Source of the DNA: Chryseobacterium aahli
GTDB lineage: Bacteria > Bacteroidota > Bacteroidia > Flavobacteriales > Weeksellaceae
Assembly (NCBI RefSeq): GCF_022699665.1
Contig: NZ_JALDNB010000004.1
Location: 62,001 to 126,000 of the forward strand
Direction: 5' to 3'
DNA length: 64,000 nucleotides
Shown here: positions 44,577-54,304 of the stretch, in pieces
Position numbering within the stretch: the stretch's first letter is position 1
Layout of the letters: each line of letters begins with the position of its first letter
Notes under the pieces: generated by a model
Database searches by the model: none
What the model saw: the letters and a program-made list of their open reading frames with translations, nothing else
Told to the model about the DNA's origin: nothing
Made by a program: the position numbers and the translations under genes

Positions 44577-45263
44577 TTACCTTATCCTAGCCAAAAGATT
44601 CATTCGATAGCTCTCTCCTATCGGAATTTCCTGTTCAGAAATTATCGTGACTTTCTTCGTTCCTAAACTTTTAATCTGATTTAAATTAATAATAAACGAT
44701 TTATGAATTCTAACAAAAGAACTTTCCGGAAGTTGCTGCTCCATAGATTTTAAGGTATCTAAAACAATATATTCCTGTTCTGAAGTTTTAATATTCACAT
44801 AATCTTTGATACTCTCCACGTACAAAATATCTTCAAAAATGATCCTATATTGCTGTCCGGAAGATTTTACAAAGAAATGGGAATCTTCTTTGTTTTCATT
44901 GATTGCAAAACGTTCCTGAGCCTTCAAAGCACTTTTATAAAACCGTTCAAAAGAAATAGGTTTTAAAAGATAATCAACAATATTGTGTTCGTAGCCTTCC
45001 AATGCATATTCGGAATAAGCAGTTGTTAAAATATATTTTTGCTTGTCTCCGAGAATTTTCATGAAATTAATTCCCGTCAGTTCCGGCATCTGAATATCTA
45101 AAAACACAAGATCAGCTTCATTTTTTTGAATAAATTCTAAAGCTTCAATTGGATTCTCAGTAGAAAAAACAAGTTCGAGAAACGGGATTTTCTCGACATA
45201 ATTTCCAAGAAGTGAAACAGCAAGCGGCTCGTCGTCAACAATAATGCATTTAATTTTCTTCAT
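44577..45263 (-). CDS. LytTR-family response regulator
   Basis: A 228-residue regulator. The receiver domain (1-115) has the phosphoacceptor Asp56 in LVFLDIQMPELTG and Lys in DYLLKPISFERF. The LytTR DNA-binding domain (about 130-228) reads FVKSSGQQYRIIFEDILYVESIKDYVNI and SSFVRIHKSFIINLNQI. The partner kinase gene lies directly upstream with a 14-bp overlap, and a small secreted protein gene precedes that, making a three-gene operon. Target genes unknown. Confidence 0.93.
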   Translation of the reverse strand: MKKIKCIIVDDEPLAVSLLGNYVEKIPFLELVFSTENPIEALEFIQKNEADLVFLDIQMPELTGINFMKILGDKQKYILTTAYSEYALEGYEHNIVDYLLKPISFERFYKSALKAQERFAINENKEDSHFFVKSSGQQYRIIFEDILYVESIKDYVNIKTSEQEYIVLDTLKSMEQQLPESSFVRIHKSFIINLNQIKSLGTKKVTIISEQEIPIGESYRMNLLARIR

Positions 45264-46278
45264 CCTTCAAATCAATCTTTAAATCTACTGTAAAATCAGT
45301 CTCAGTTTCAACAATATTCAGTTCATATTTTTTAGGATACAAAATTTCGAGACGTTTTTTAACATTTTCAATCCCGATTCCTGAAACAACGTCTTTCATT
45401 TTCTCTTTTTTATAATTGAAAAGATAAAAATGCAGCATTTTATTTTCATCTGAAATTTTCATTTCAAAACCTTTATTTCTAAAATCTCCATGTTTAAAAG
45501 CATTTTCAACAAACGGAACTAAAAGCATTGGCGAAATATTTAGTAATGGATGATTTAGTGTTTTTTCAACATTCAATAATTCAGGGTTTTTGATTCTTAG
45601 TTTTTCTAAAGCTATTAAACTGTCGAGATAGCCGATTTCTTTATCTAAAGTAATAAAATCTTTCTCAAGATCTTTTGTGCTGTATCTTAATAATTGCCCT
45701 AATTCTTCAATTGCAGGCAACGCTTTTTCTGAATTTTGATAGACTAAGGAATAAATATTATTTAAAGTATTAAAAATAAAATGCGGATTGATTTGAGTTT
45801 TTAAAGCCTGGAGTTGTGAATTTTTATTTTCTTCAATTAATTGACGCTTTTCTCTTTCTGTTTTTAGTGCATTATTCAATAACCAAATTAAAGTAGCCAC
45901 AAAAATAGCATTGTAACTGAAGAAAATATTATCATAAATATAGTAAACCAAAGTTGTTTTCTCATGATAATTTCTAAAACCTAAAACAATAGGAAAAAGA
46001 ACCTCTTCAATCGAATACCTTAACAAACTGAAAAATAAAAATATGCTAACAATTCCACCAATAATTGCATACATTTTCTGCTTCTTATATACCCAAGGCA
46101 TTAAAATAAAATAATTAACATAAAAAGTTGACAGATTAACAAATAGAAAAGAATAACTTAAAATATAGCTTTGAAGTTCTGCACCTGATTCTTTCGGTAA
46201 AAATGCAAATCTAAATTGGTAATAAATAAAAAATAACCAATATAAAAGATGCAAAAGGATGACTTGCTTTTTTTTCAT
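45250..46278 (-). CDS. LytS-type sensor histidine kinase (His_kinase family)
   Basis: A 342-residue membrane kinase with four membrane segments in the first half (about 7-25, 37-57, 70-87 and 115-136). The His_kinase domain has the phosphoacceptor His166 in INPHFIFNTLNNI and a HATPase fold with VENAFKHGD (N box) and GIGIENVKKRLEILY (G box). This is the LytS/YehU class that works with LytTR regulators. The stop overlaps the regulator start by 14 bp; the start overlaps the upstream gene by four bases. Confidence 0.93.
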   Translation of the reverse strand: MKKKQVILLHLLYWLFFIYYQFRFAFLPKESGAELQSYILSYSFLFVNLSTFYVNYFILMPWVYKKQKMYAIIGGIVSIFLFFSLLRYSIEEVLFPIVLGFRNYHEKTTLVYYIYDNIFFSYNAIFVATLIWLLNNALKTEREKRQLIEENKNSQLQALKTQINPHFIFNTLNNIYSLVYQNSEKALPAIEELGQLLRYSTKDLEKDFITLDKEIGYLDSLIALEKLRIKNPELLNVEKTLNHPLLNISPMLLVPFVENAFKHGDFRNKGFEMKISDENKMLHFYLFNYKKEKMKDVVSGIGIENVKKRLEILYPKKYELNIVETETDFTVDLKIDLKDEEN

Positions 46279-46622
46279 CTTAATTCTTTGTTGTTAATAA
46301 AAATACTTTTGGAAGAGTAATGATGCAAATATATTGAAACAGGTTTTGTATTTCTGTTTTCTAACTTTAAACTACCTTTTTTAGGCAATCTATATTTGAA
46401 TTCGGACTTTCCCGAAATTTCAGCAGGTATCTTTAGCTCAGAAACTAAGGCTATATTTTCATCTGAAAAATTTTTTATTTCTAAAGTTACTGGCGCTTTT
46501 ACTTTATTAATATCAATACTTTCGTTTGGAGTAATTGTTATTGTTTTCCAAACATCCACTTTGTGATTACCCGCAAAAAACTGTATAAAAATCACTCCCG
46601 AAAGAAGAATTATATTTTTCAT
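46275..46622 (-). CDS. Small secreted hypothetical protein, first gene of the LytTR operon
   Basis: A 115-residue protein with a signal-like N-terminus (MKNIILLSGVIFIQFFAGNH). The body is beta-rich: KAPVTLEIKNFSDENIALVSELKIP and KGSLKLENRNTKPVSIYLHHYSSKSI. I do not recognise a family. Its stop codon overlaps the start of the kinase gene (ATGA), a strict coupling that suggests the product is part of, or sensed by, the signalling system; this is inference. Confidence 0.75.
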   Translation of the reverse strand: MKNIILLSGVIFIQFFAGNHKVDVWKTITITPNESIDINKVKAPVTLEIKNFSDENIALVSELKIPAEISGKSEFKYRLPKKGSLKLENRNTKPVSIYLHHYSSKSIFINNKELR

Positions 46623-46791
46623 TTACCAAAAATAGATACAAAAGCATTTCTAAAACCTTTCAAATCTATGAACACCCGCTTTTTCCCGATGAAAATATTT
46701 TAAACTGAGATAATTCCTGATTGGTCGAAACCTTATTTCATCAAATTGTCGTGAGATATAAATTTGTCAAAAATATTTAAAACAAAACATT

Positions 46792-47625
46792 ATGAAATCG
46801 TCAATTCTAATAGTATTATTAACTATATCAACTTTTTTATTCGGACAGAAAAAGCCATCTGAATATTTTCCAGATCCTAAAACCAAAGTCTTGGTTGTTG
46901 GTTCATTTCATTTTGAATATCCCAATTTTGATGCTCATAAGACTGCAAAAAGTGACCAGGTAGATGTTTTAGAACCTAAGACAGCAGCAGAAGTGACAGA
47001 ATTGGTTAATTACATTAAAAAATTCAAGCCTACAAAAATTGCTATTGAAGCCTGGCCAGATTGGAAAGCCAACGAAAAATTAAAAGAATACAAAGACGGT
47101 AAAAAAAGAGATCAGAGAGACGAGCGTTATCAACTAGCAATGCGTATCGCAGCAGAATTGAAAATCAATGAATTATACAGTATTGATGCAAAATCAGTTT
47201 TGGATGATTTTACCGAAAAATTTGGAAAGAAAGACTCATTATATTTTAAAAACCTCCTTGAAGATTATGATTTTTTAAATGATGACAAAATTTCTAAACA
47301 GTATACTACTTTCATTAAAAATACAGAACCAAAAAACTTTAAATCACTTCTTGATATGTTCAAATATATGAACAGCAGAGAATATCATCAATATGAATAC
47401 GGAGCGTATTTAACAGGAGATTTTAAACTGAGGGAACATGACGGTGCAGACTTGCTTGCTTTATATTGGTATAGCAGAAATCTTAGAATATTCAGAAAAA
47501 TTCAGCAGATTCCGAAAAATGCTGAAGATAGGATTTTGGTTATTGTAGGGAACGGTCATGCCTCAGTCTTAAGACAACTTTTCACTTCTTCTCCTGAATA
47601 TGATTATGTTGAGTTTTCAACTTAG
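46792..47625 (+). CDS. DUF5694-like (TraB/GumN-related) secreted protein
   Basis: A 277-residue protein with a signal peptide (about 1-18, LFGQ). The core has KVLVVGSFHFEYPNFDAHK (about 32-50), a conserved KIAIEAWPDWKANEKL segment and the C-terminal VIVGNGHASVLRQLF, as in DUF5694/TraB-GumN proteins, a group thought to contain metalloproteases through a GxxH and conserved acidic residues. Activity here is unproven. It is followed 49 bp later by two outer-membrane receptor genes on the same strand. Confidence 0.8.
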   Translation: MKSSILIVLLTISTFLFGQKKPSEYFPDPKTKVLVVGSFHFEYPNFDAHKTAKSDQVDVLEPKTAAEVTELVNYIKKFKPTKIAIEAWPDWKANEKLKEYKDGKKRDQRDERYQLAMRIAAELKINELYSIDAKSVLDDFTEKFGKKDSLYFKNLLEDYDFLNDDKISKQYTTFIKNTEPKNFKSLLDMFKYMNSREYHQYEYGAYLTGDFKLREHDGADLLALYWYSRNLRIFRKIQQIPKNAEDRILVIVGNGHASVLRQLFTSSPEYDYVEFST

Positions 47626-47674
47626 GTCAAAAAAAATAATTCTTCTATTTTAAAAACTAAACGATTCTTATCCT

Positions 47675-49801
47675 ATGAAAAAGACATTCATCATCGCTGC
47701 TTCATTTTTATACATTTCCTTTCTTGCTCAAAAACAAGATACTTTACAAGTCAAAAATATAAATGTTGTTACCATTAATGGAAAGAAAAAATTACTCTTA
47801 GAAAGGAAAGCTGACCGACTTATTTTCAATGTAGAAGCTTCAATTGCTTCACAGGGAATGGATGCCGCAGAAACTTTAGCCAATGTTCCTATGCTGAAAG
47901 TTGATGATAATCTCGGAAGCATATCAATTACAGGGAAAAGTAGCGTAAATGTTATGATTAACGGAAGGATGCTTAATCTTTCAGGAGTGGCTCTTTTAAA
48001 TTATCTGAAAATAATTCGCTCAGAAAATATTGCTAAAATTGAAGTGATTACTACTCCACCCGCAAAATATGAAGCACAGGGAAACAGCGGATTGATTAAT
48101 ATTATTTTGAGAAAAAATCCGAACTTAGGCTGGAGTAGCTCTGTAAACACAGGATTAAATCAACGAACGTATTCAAGCGGAAACATAAACGGAACGCTGA
48201 ATTATCAAACTGAAAAATTGAGTTTATCATTAAGAACAGGTTATCTGGACGGAGCAAAACGTTCAAAAGAAAACTATACGATTTTAGGAGTTGTACAAAA
48301 CTACAGCCGTTCCGTAAGAAAAGACATGTGGAAAGAATTGACGCCAAACCTAAATCTTTCGTATAAGCTTAATAAAAATTCTGAAATCGGGATGGAATAC
48401 ATTTATGCTCACGAAAAATCTGGAATGGATATCGTTAATGAAACAAAAAATATCAGCTCAGATTATACAGTTGAAAATCTTTTGACCAGCAACTTTCATC
48501 GTGAGAAAAATCCTACTCATACATTGAGTGCCTATTATGATTTGAAATTAGATTCCTTAGGAAAAAAACTAAGCTTCGCAGGAAACTATTTTAAGAATGA
48601 TTCTAATACGGAAGTTAATTTTTCCACTTTAAAACTGAGTGATCAAACGATTCAGGATGTAAAGACGACTTCAATTGTGGCACCACAGGTTTTTTCTGTG
48701 CAGGGAGATCTCGAGCTTCCATTTTCATTTGGAACGATAGAAACCGGATTAAAATTTAACCAGTTTAAAAATTCTACGGATCTTCAGTATTTCAACATCA
48801 TCAACAACAAATATATTCCAGACTTGCAAAGAACTAATTTATTTGAATATCAGGAAGAAAATTATGCTGCTTATTTTAGTTATGCTAAAAGTTTTGGAGA
48901 ACATTGGGAAACAAAAGCTGGACTTCGTTATGAAAACACACAGGCAAAAAGTTTCACTCCTTCGACCAATATTGGTAATTCATACAATTACGGACAATGG
49001 TTTCCATCGACTTTTGTTTCGTATAAAGAAAAGAAAAATGTATTCAGTCTTTCTTATTCGAGAAGAATTAACCGCCCAAGCATGAGCAATCTGAATCCCT
49101 TTAGATGGTATGAAAATCCTTACTCTTATTCTTCAGGAAATCCTTTGTTAAAGCCATCTTATATCAATAATTTAGAATTGGGATATACTTATAACAACAA
49201 ATTTTCTGCGAGTATTTATTATTTAAAACTTAAAAACGGTTTTGGGCAAATCTCTTTAATAGACGAAATTTCGCAAATCGGAACGTATCTTAATTATTAT
49301 GATAATAACTTTTACGGATTCAATGTTTCTTACACTGATCAATTTTTCAAATTCTGGGAAGCAAGCCTTTCGGTAAACGGATCGCTCACAGATTCTAAAG
49401 TATATAACATCGAAGCTGAAGCCCAAAAAGGTCATTCTCTAAGTTATTCGGTTAACAATACATTCACTCTGAACAAAAACAAAACCTTATACTTTTTTCT
49501 GAATTACAGTCAGAATTTACCTTACCAAAATGTCAATTCTTCTTTTCATAATTTTTCAAATTTAAATTCGGGAATAAAAATTTCTCTGATGGAAAAACAA
49601 CTGCAGATTAACGCAACCGTAACCAATATTTTTGCTCAAAAATATCGTGGTGATATGTATTTCAGCGACAACAGCCAGCATTTTAATAATTATTGGGATG
49701 GCAGAAGTTTTCGTCTAAGCGTAAATTACAAGTTAGGAAATAACAAAAAGAAAATCAATACTAAAAGCATCAATTTTGAAGAAAAAGATAGAGCACAGTA
49801 A
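47675..49801 (+). CDS. TonB-dependent-receptor-like outer membrane protein, paralogue 1
   Basis: A 708-residue outer-membrane protein with a signal peptide (about 1-18). A short plug-like region (about 28-145) has ADRLIFNVEASIASQGMDAAETLANVP and NVMINGRMLNLSGVALLNYL, and SENIAKIEVITTPPAKYEAQGNSGLINIIL. The rest is a beta-barrel ending with RLSVNYKLG and a lysine-rich tail. This is the outer-membrane beta-barrel (OMP_b-brl_3) form that lacks the N-terminal carboxypeptidase-like domain and a SusD partner. It is a tandem paralogue of the next gene. Substrate unknown. Confidence 0.88.
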   Translation: MKKTFIIAASFLYISFLAQKQDTLQVKNINVVTINGKKKLLLERKADRLIFNVEASIASQGMDAAETLANVPMLKVDDNLGSISITGKSSVNVMINGRMLNLSGVALLNYLKIIRSENIAKIEVITTPPAKYEAQGNSGLINIILRKNPNLGWSSSVNTGLNQRTYSSGNINGTLNYQTEKLSLSLRTGYLDGAKRSKENYTILGVVQNYSRSVRKDMWKELTPNLNLSYKLNKNSEIGMEYIYAHEKSGMDIVNETKNISSDYTVENLLTSNFHREKNPTHTLSAYYDLKLDSLGKKLSFAGNYFKNDSNTEVNFSTLKLSDQTIQDVKTTSIVAPQVFSVQGDLELPFSFGTIETGLKFNQFKNSTDLQYFNIINNKYIPDLQRTNLFEYQEENYAAYFSYAKSFGEHWETKAGLRYENTQAKSFTPSTNIGNSYNYGQWFPSTFVSYKEKKNVFSLSYSRRINRPSMSNLNPFRWYENPYSYSSGNPLLKPSYINNLELGYTYNNKFSASIYYLKLKNGFGQISLIDEISQIGTYLNYYDNNFYGFNVSYTDQFFKFWEASLSVNGSLTDSKVYNIEAEAQKGHSLSYSVNNTFTLNKNKTLYFFLNYSQNLPYQNVNSSFHNFSNLNSGIKISLMEKQLQINATVTNIFAQKYRGDMYFSDNSQHFNNYWDGRSFRLSVNYKLGNNKKKINTKSINFEEKDRAQ

Positions 49802-49856
49802 AATTTTGTAACAAATCAGATTTTTCTTCGTCTAACAGAATAGATTTACTCACATT

Positions 49857-51980
49857 ATGAAGAAAACTTTATTTACTCTCTCAATTTTAGGTTCGATTTT
49901 AGGTTTCGCACAGGAAACGAAAGACAACAAAGAAACCAAGGAAAAAGAAATCGAAGGCGTCGTCATAACCAAAACTAAAAAAGCAGTTGAACAAAAAGCA
50001 GACCGTACAATTTTTGATTTTTCTGAGCAGCCCAGCTTAAATTCAGGATCTTTAATGGAAGGGGTCAAAAAACTTCCAGGTTTGGTGGTATCTGATATGG
50101 TAGGAATGATGTATCAGGGAAAACCATTGGATGTTTATATGGATGGAAGACCTTTGAACATTTCAAGTAACGAATTGAATGCTTTTCTGGAAGGCATGCC
50201 CGCAAACTCGGTTGACAGGATTGAAATCATTACGCAACCCGGCGCAGAGTTTCCTGCAACTTCTGGAGGTGCTATTTTAAACATTATTACAAGCAAATCT
50301 GCGAAAAATTACCTTACTGCTGTTTACAACGGAGGTTACCGTTTTTCGAACTATGATAAATACAGAAGTAGATTTAATAATTCAATTGCCTTAAATTCAA
50401 GAAATAAATGGTTCGGATGGCAGGTCAATCTGGGGCAGTATTATAGAGAAAGTTTATCTCTTTCTGAGTTTGATTCACTTACCAGAAACCATTCCAACTC
50501 GCTTGGAAGAACGTATTATATGAATTCTGCTTTCACTTTTGAGCTTGGGAAAGACAGATTGTTGTTGAACTACGATGTCAATCACAACAATGGAGGCGCA
50601 GATATTGCGACTGATAATTTTGTAAATGGTACTTCAACATCTAATTTTGGAAGTGATTCTAAAGGGTTAAGACAAGAAGTTGCTGCTACGTATCAGAAAA
50701 AATTTGAGGATAAAAATAAGAAGCTTGATTTTAAAGCAGTTTATACCAACAGCGATTCAGAGTTTAATCAATTTGGAGATAAATCATTAAACAACTCTTC
50801 TTTATTTAATTTATACAATTTCAGAATCGATTATTCTCAGCCTTTGAAGATTTTGGATGAAGGAAAAGTAAGCTTCGGAGGTTTATTTGACCAGCAAAAT
50901 TTTGAAACGAAAGATGGAAATATTGTAAATCTTGATTACACAAGGCAGACTACTTCTGCGTACTTAGAATTTCAGGCAACTTTAAAGAAGTTTGATTTCA
51001 TCGCCGGAGCAAGAGCCGAAAATTATGATATTACAGGGATTACCAGAATGATTGATAAGACCGGTAATCTGAAACAGGATAATTTAAATCCTTTTAAAAA
51101 GTTTAAAGTTTTTCCAAACGCAAGTGTGCAGTATAATTTAATGAAACAACTTTTCGTTAATTTAAACTATAACAAAAAAATCAGCCTGCCAAGTGTTTCG
51201 CTCTTAAACCCAAATAACACAACACTTAGTACAGAAACGCTTACAACAAGTGGTAATCCTGATCTACAGCCAACAATTTATGACAATGCTGAAATCAAAA
51301 TCAGCGCATTTGATTATGCGTACATTGGCTACAACACGAGTTGGGTGAAAAATCAGATTGTTCAGAAAGTTTCAAGAGAAGGTAATTTAATCAGAAACGA
51401 ACAGGTACAAGTAAACAGTATCAGAACACACAACTTCAATTTCGGAATGCCGATTCCGTTTATGCTTTTCACAACGCCTTTCAGCGAGCTGATGAAATTT
51501 AATGTAAATCCTGATAAAATGAACTTATTATATGTTTATGCAGGTTATCAGATCCAGGAAATGCCTGATATTAAATCAAAAGGTTTCTGGGTTTTCAGTT
51601 TAATGGGACAGTTTATTCTTCCAAAAGACATCAGACTTCAGGCGAATTATAACGTGATACCAAAGGGAGGAAATTTCTATTATTTTCAAATTGAGAAACC
51701 TTTGAATAATGCTTTTGATTTAACGATATCAAAAAAATTCATGGCGGATCGTCTTAATCTTTCGCTCTACGCTAGAGATATTTTTAATCAGAATAAAAGT
51801 GTAATTGTGGCAAATTCTTTAGGAGGGAAAGTCTTTACATCAAACAAATTCGACAGCCGAAGTTTCGGAATTACGGTCAATTATAAAATCCCGACCAAAA
51901 ATAAACTAGCAAAAGAAGATCCGAACATGATCAAGCAAACTACCCAAAGCGAAACCACAGGTGGAATCTTGCAACAATAA
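49857..51980 (+). CDS. TonB-dependent-receptor-like outer membrane protein, paralogue 2
   Basis: A 707-residue outer-membrane protein with a signal peptide (about 1-18, LGFAQ). The plug-like region mirrors the upstream paralogue: ADRTIFDFSEQPSLNSGSLMEGVKKLPG, DVYMDGRPLNISSNELNAFLEGMP and VDRIEIITQPGAEFPATSGGAILNIIT. A large beta-barrel follows with a SFGITVNYKIP strand and a soluble tail. Separated by 55 bp from the paralogue, so one duplication event and joint expression are likely. A strong hairpin follows. Confidence 0.88.
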   Translation: MKKTLFTLSILGSILGFAQETKDNKETKEKEIEGVVITKTKKAVEQKADRTIFDFSEQPSLNSGSLMEGVKKLPGLVVSDMVGMMYQGKPLDVYMDGRPLNISSNELNAFLEGMPANSVDRIEIITQPGAEFPATSGGAILNIITSKSAKNYLTAVYNGGYRFSNYDKYRSRFNNSIALNSRNKWFGWQVNLGQYYRESLSLSEFDSLTRNHSNSLGRTYYMNSAFTFELGKDRLLLNYDVNHNNGGADIATDNFVNGTSTSNFGSDSKGLRQEVAATYQKKFEDKNKKLDFKAVYTNSDSEFNQFGDKSLNNSSLFNLYNFRIDYSQPLKILDEGKVSFGGLFDQQNFETKDGNIVNLDYTRQTTSAYLEFQATLKKFDFIAGARAENYDITGITRMIDKTGNLKQDNLNPFKKFKVFPNASVQYNLMKQLFVNLNYNKKISLPSVSLLNPNNTTLSTETLTTSGNPDLQPTIYDNAEIKISAFDYAYIGYNTSWVKNQIVQKVSREGNLIRNEQVQVNSIRTHNFNFGMPIPFMLFTTPFSELMKFNVNPDKMNLLYVYAGYQIQEMPDIKSKGFWVFSLMGQFILPKDIRLQANYNVIPKGGNFYYFQIEKPLNNAFDLTISKKFMADRLNLSLYARDIFNQNKSVIVANSLGGKVFTSNKFDSRSFGITVNYKIPTKNKLAKEDPNMIKQTTQSETTGGILQQ

Positions 51981-51992
51981 GATAGATAAAAA

Positions 51993-52025
51993 GAAATCGG
52001 CTCTAAAAATTTAGAGCCGATTTTT
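51993..52025. terminator. Bidirectional terminator
   Basis: Near-perfect arms AAATCGGCTCTAAA and TTTAGAGCCGATTT lie between convergent genes with T-runs on both sides. Confidence 0.92.
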
Positions 52026-52042
52026 ATTTGATGGTTAAAGTA

Positions 52043-54157
52043 TTATTTCTTAATTACTTTAATGGTTTGCTTAGAACCATCTTTCATATCAAGTTGCAGT
52101 AAATACATTCCTGCAGAAAGATCATTTAATCTTAAAACTGATTCAGGTTGATTAATTGTCTCTATCAATTTCCCTGAAAGATCAGAAACTCTTACCGATT
52201 TCACCAATTCCGGTTTAGTGACATTAACCACTTCTGAGAATGGGTTTGGATATACTTTTATAACATTTTTAGCTTCATTTTCTGAAGTTGAAAGACAGTT
52301 TGAGTCTACGGTAGCAGTTACCGCTACACGTTGAGATTCGCAGCCTGATCCTATTTTCCAGTCATAAAAATAATAATACAAATCAGTTCTAGGTGTATTA
52401 GTCGGTGCAGCGGTCAAAGTACTTGAATTAATAGTTAAAAAACCAGGAACATTATATGGGAAACCAAAATTTCCGGCAGTAGCATTCGCAGAAGGATCAA
52501 AAAGCAAATTCCCGACAGTAGCTGACTTTGCACTAGGTCTTAATTTATAATTTGTCCCTACAGCCATCGGAAAATCCAGACTAATAACCTGTGCCACTGG
52601 CGCAAAAGAAGGTGAGGTAATTACATCAACTGTTTTAGTATGCACGACTGTACCGGCAGCGTCAATTACATCAATAGTTACATTACCCAGCACTGATCCC
52701 GCCGAACTAATAGGATAAATGGTTACTTTTTTCAATGTGAATGGTGCCGTTACGTCAAATAATAACCCAAAATTTGCAAGTCCTACTCCACTTGAAGGAT
52801 TAGGAGTATATGTTGATTTTGCTGTAGTTATAGTTCCGCTTCCTGTGGATGCTGTTGCATAATATGTTGTGGTTGATGCTAAAACCGGAGTCGTAAAATT
52901 ACTTCCGGTTCCTACAATATTTCCACCTGTTGGCGCATCATACCAAATTACATTAGCACCTGTTGGCGCAACTGCTGATAAAGTAGCCGATTGGTTCGGA
53001 CAAACTGTTGCTCCTGTTGTAGAAGTAAGTGTAGGTGATTGACATTCTGTATTAAATAGTACCGGATAAAGCGTCCAAGCACTAAGATTACCCGATCCAC
53101 AATTTGATCTTATCCAAACATAATGCATGGTAGACGAGGCTAATGAACTTATTGTAGTGGTAAGCCCCATAAAACCAGATATAGTAGGTGTAGTAGAAGA
53201 AATGGGAGCTACATTGCTTGTTGAGTAATAAATATCATATCCTCCAGAAGGAGAAGATGGTGATGCTACCCAAGAAATTGAAGCGGCATTTCCAGTAATA
53301 TTATTGACTGTCAAACCAGTTGGCTGAAAGCAACTTGGTGGTGACCAAGTATATGCTAATCCCGCGCTTGGTGTACCAGGAATTGCGTTAGATATGTTAA
53401 AAGCCTGCGTACTACTATTAGCTGTACCTTGAGTTGAATTTACAAATTCTAAAGTCGTGGCATTTAATCGGTTATTAAAATCTGTAATTGTACTTCCTCT
53501 CAAACCAATTTGCACTGTTCCTGATACATTGGTGCTTCCTACAAGAAAAGAACCACTATTATAAACGATTTTTATAGCATTCGTCGTTTCCTGCAATCTA
53601 ATTTGAAATGAAAAAGAAAAAACAGATGTTACTGTAGTTGCAGAATTTAATCTGAAATTTTCCCATTGAATAACAACTTCTCTGTTTGGTGCAGTTCCTA
53701 CCGTTTCCCAAGATATTTTCCCAGATTTTCCAGAAACATTAAAAAAGCTACTAATATCTCTCCCAAATGCAGAGATCACACCATCATAATTACCTGAAGC
53801 ATTAATCGGAGATGTTAAACTCGTAAGAGGTGCAGTTGCTCCAAAAGTAATAAATCCATTACTAGAAACATTAATATTATTTTGAGGAGTTCCATTAAAC
53901 TGAAATGCAAATGGTAACGTTACGGGATAGACATTACTATCTAAATTGGTTGCTGCGGTATTGCCTGTTGCCTCTCCCAATACCGTTCCCGAAATTGTCG
54001 TAAAAGTTCCAGAAGACTGCGCAAAACTATAAGCACTTACTTGTGCATGTACAGTATTGTGACCCGCAAATAAAAATGCCAGACCAGCGACGGCACTTTT
54101 TAGATAAATTTTTGTTGATTTCCTTTTAAGAAAAAGGCTTTGGTAAAATTGCTTCAT
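52043..54157 (-). CDS. T9SS-exported surface protein with fibronectin III and Ig-like domains
   Basis: A 704-residue protein. The N-terminal 39 residues contain KSAVAGLAFLFAGHNTVHAQ, a signal peptide preceded by a basic region. A beta-sandwich with FAFQFNGTPQNNINVSSNGFITFG (about 65-230) precedes a fibronectin type III domain (CFQPTGLTVNNITGNAASISW at about 273-370) and an Ig-like domain (CPNQSATLSAVAPTGANVIWYD). The C-terminal 80 residues (VIKVYPNPFSEVVNV to the Lys-Lys end) form a type A T9SS sorting domain, so it crosses the outer membrane by the type IX system. Probable adhesin-like surface protein; ligand unknown. Confidence 0.92.
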   Translation of the reverse strand: MKQFYQSLFLKRKSTKIYLKSAVAGLAFLFAGHNTVHAQVSAYSFAQSSGTFTTISGTVLGEATGNTAATNLDSNVYPVTLPFAFQFNGTPQNNINVSSNGFITFGATAPLTSLTSPINASGNYDGVISAFGRDISSFFNVSGKSGKISWETVGTAPNREVVIQWENFRLNSATTVTSVFSFSFQIRLQETTNAIKIVYNSGSFLVGSTNVSGTVQIGLRGSTITDFNNRLNATTLEFVNSTQGTANSSTQAFNISNAIPGTPSAGLAYTWSPPSCFQPTGLTVNNITGNAASISWVASPSSPSGGYDIYYSTSNVAPISSTTPTISGFMGLTTTISSLASSTMHYVWIRSNCGSGNLSAWTLYPVLFNTECQSPTLTSTTGATVCPNQSATLSAVAPTGANVIWYDAPTGGNIVGTGSNFTTPVLASTTTYYATASTGSGTITTAKSTYTPNPSSGVGLANFGLLFDVTAPFTLKKVTIYPISSAGSVLGNVTIDVIDAAGTVVHTKTVDVITSPSFAPVAQVISLDFPMAVGTNYKLRPSAKSATVGNLLFDPSANATAGNFGFPYNVPGFLTINSSTLTAAPTNTPRTDLYYYFYDWKIGSGCESQRVAVTATVDSNCLSTSENEAKNVIKVYPNPFSEVVNVTKPELVKSVRVSDLSGKLIETINQPESVLRLNDLSAGMYLLQLDMKDGSKQTIKVIKK

Positions 54158-54304
54158 ATTTGTTTCAATTTAGATTAAAACAAATATACTATTTTTTACA
54201 TAACATCAATTATATTTAAAAAAAACAATAAAACATTGAAAAATAATTAAAATATTAATAGACATTATGACTATTAATTGATTTTGAAAACTTGATTAAT
54301 CCCA

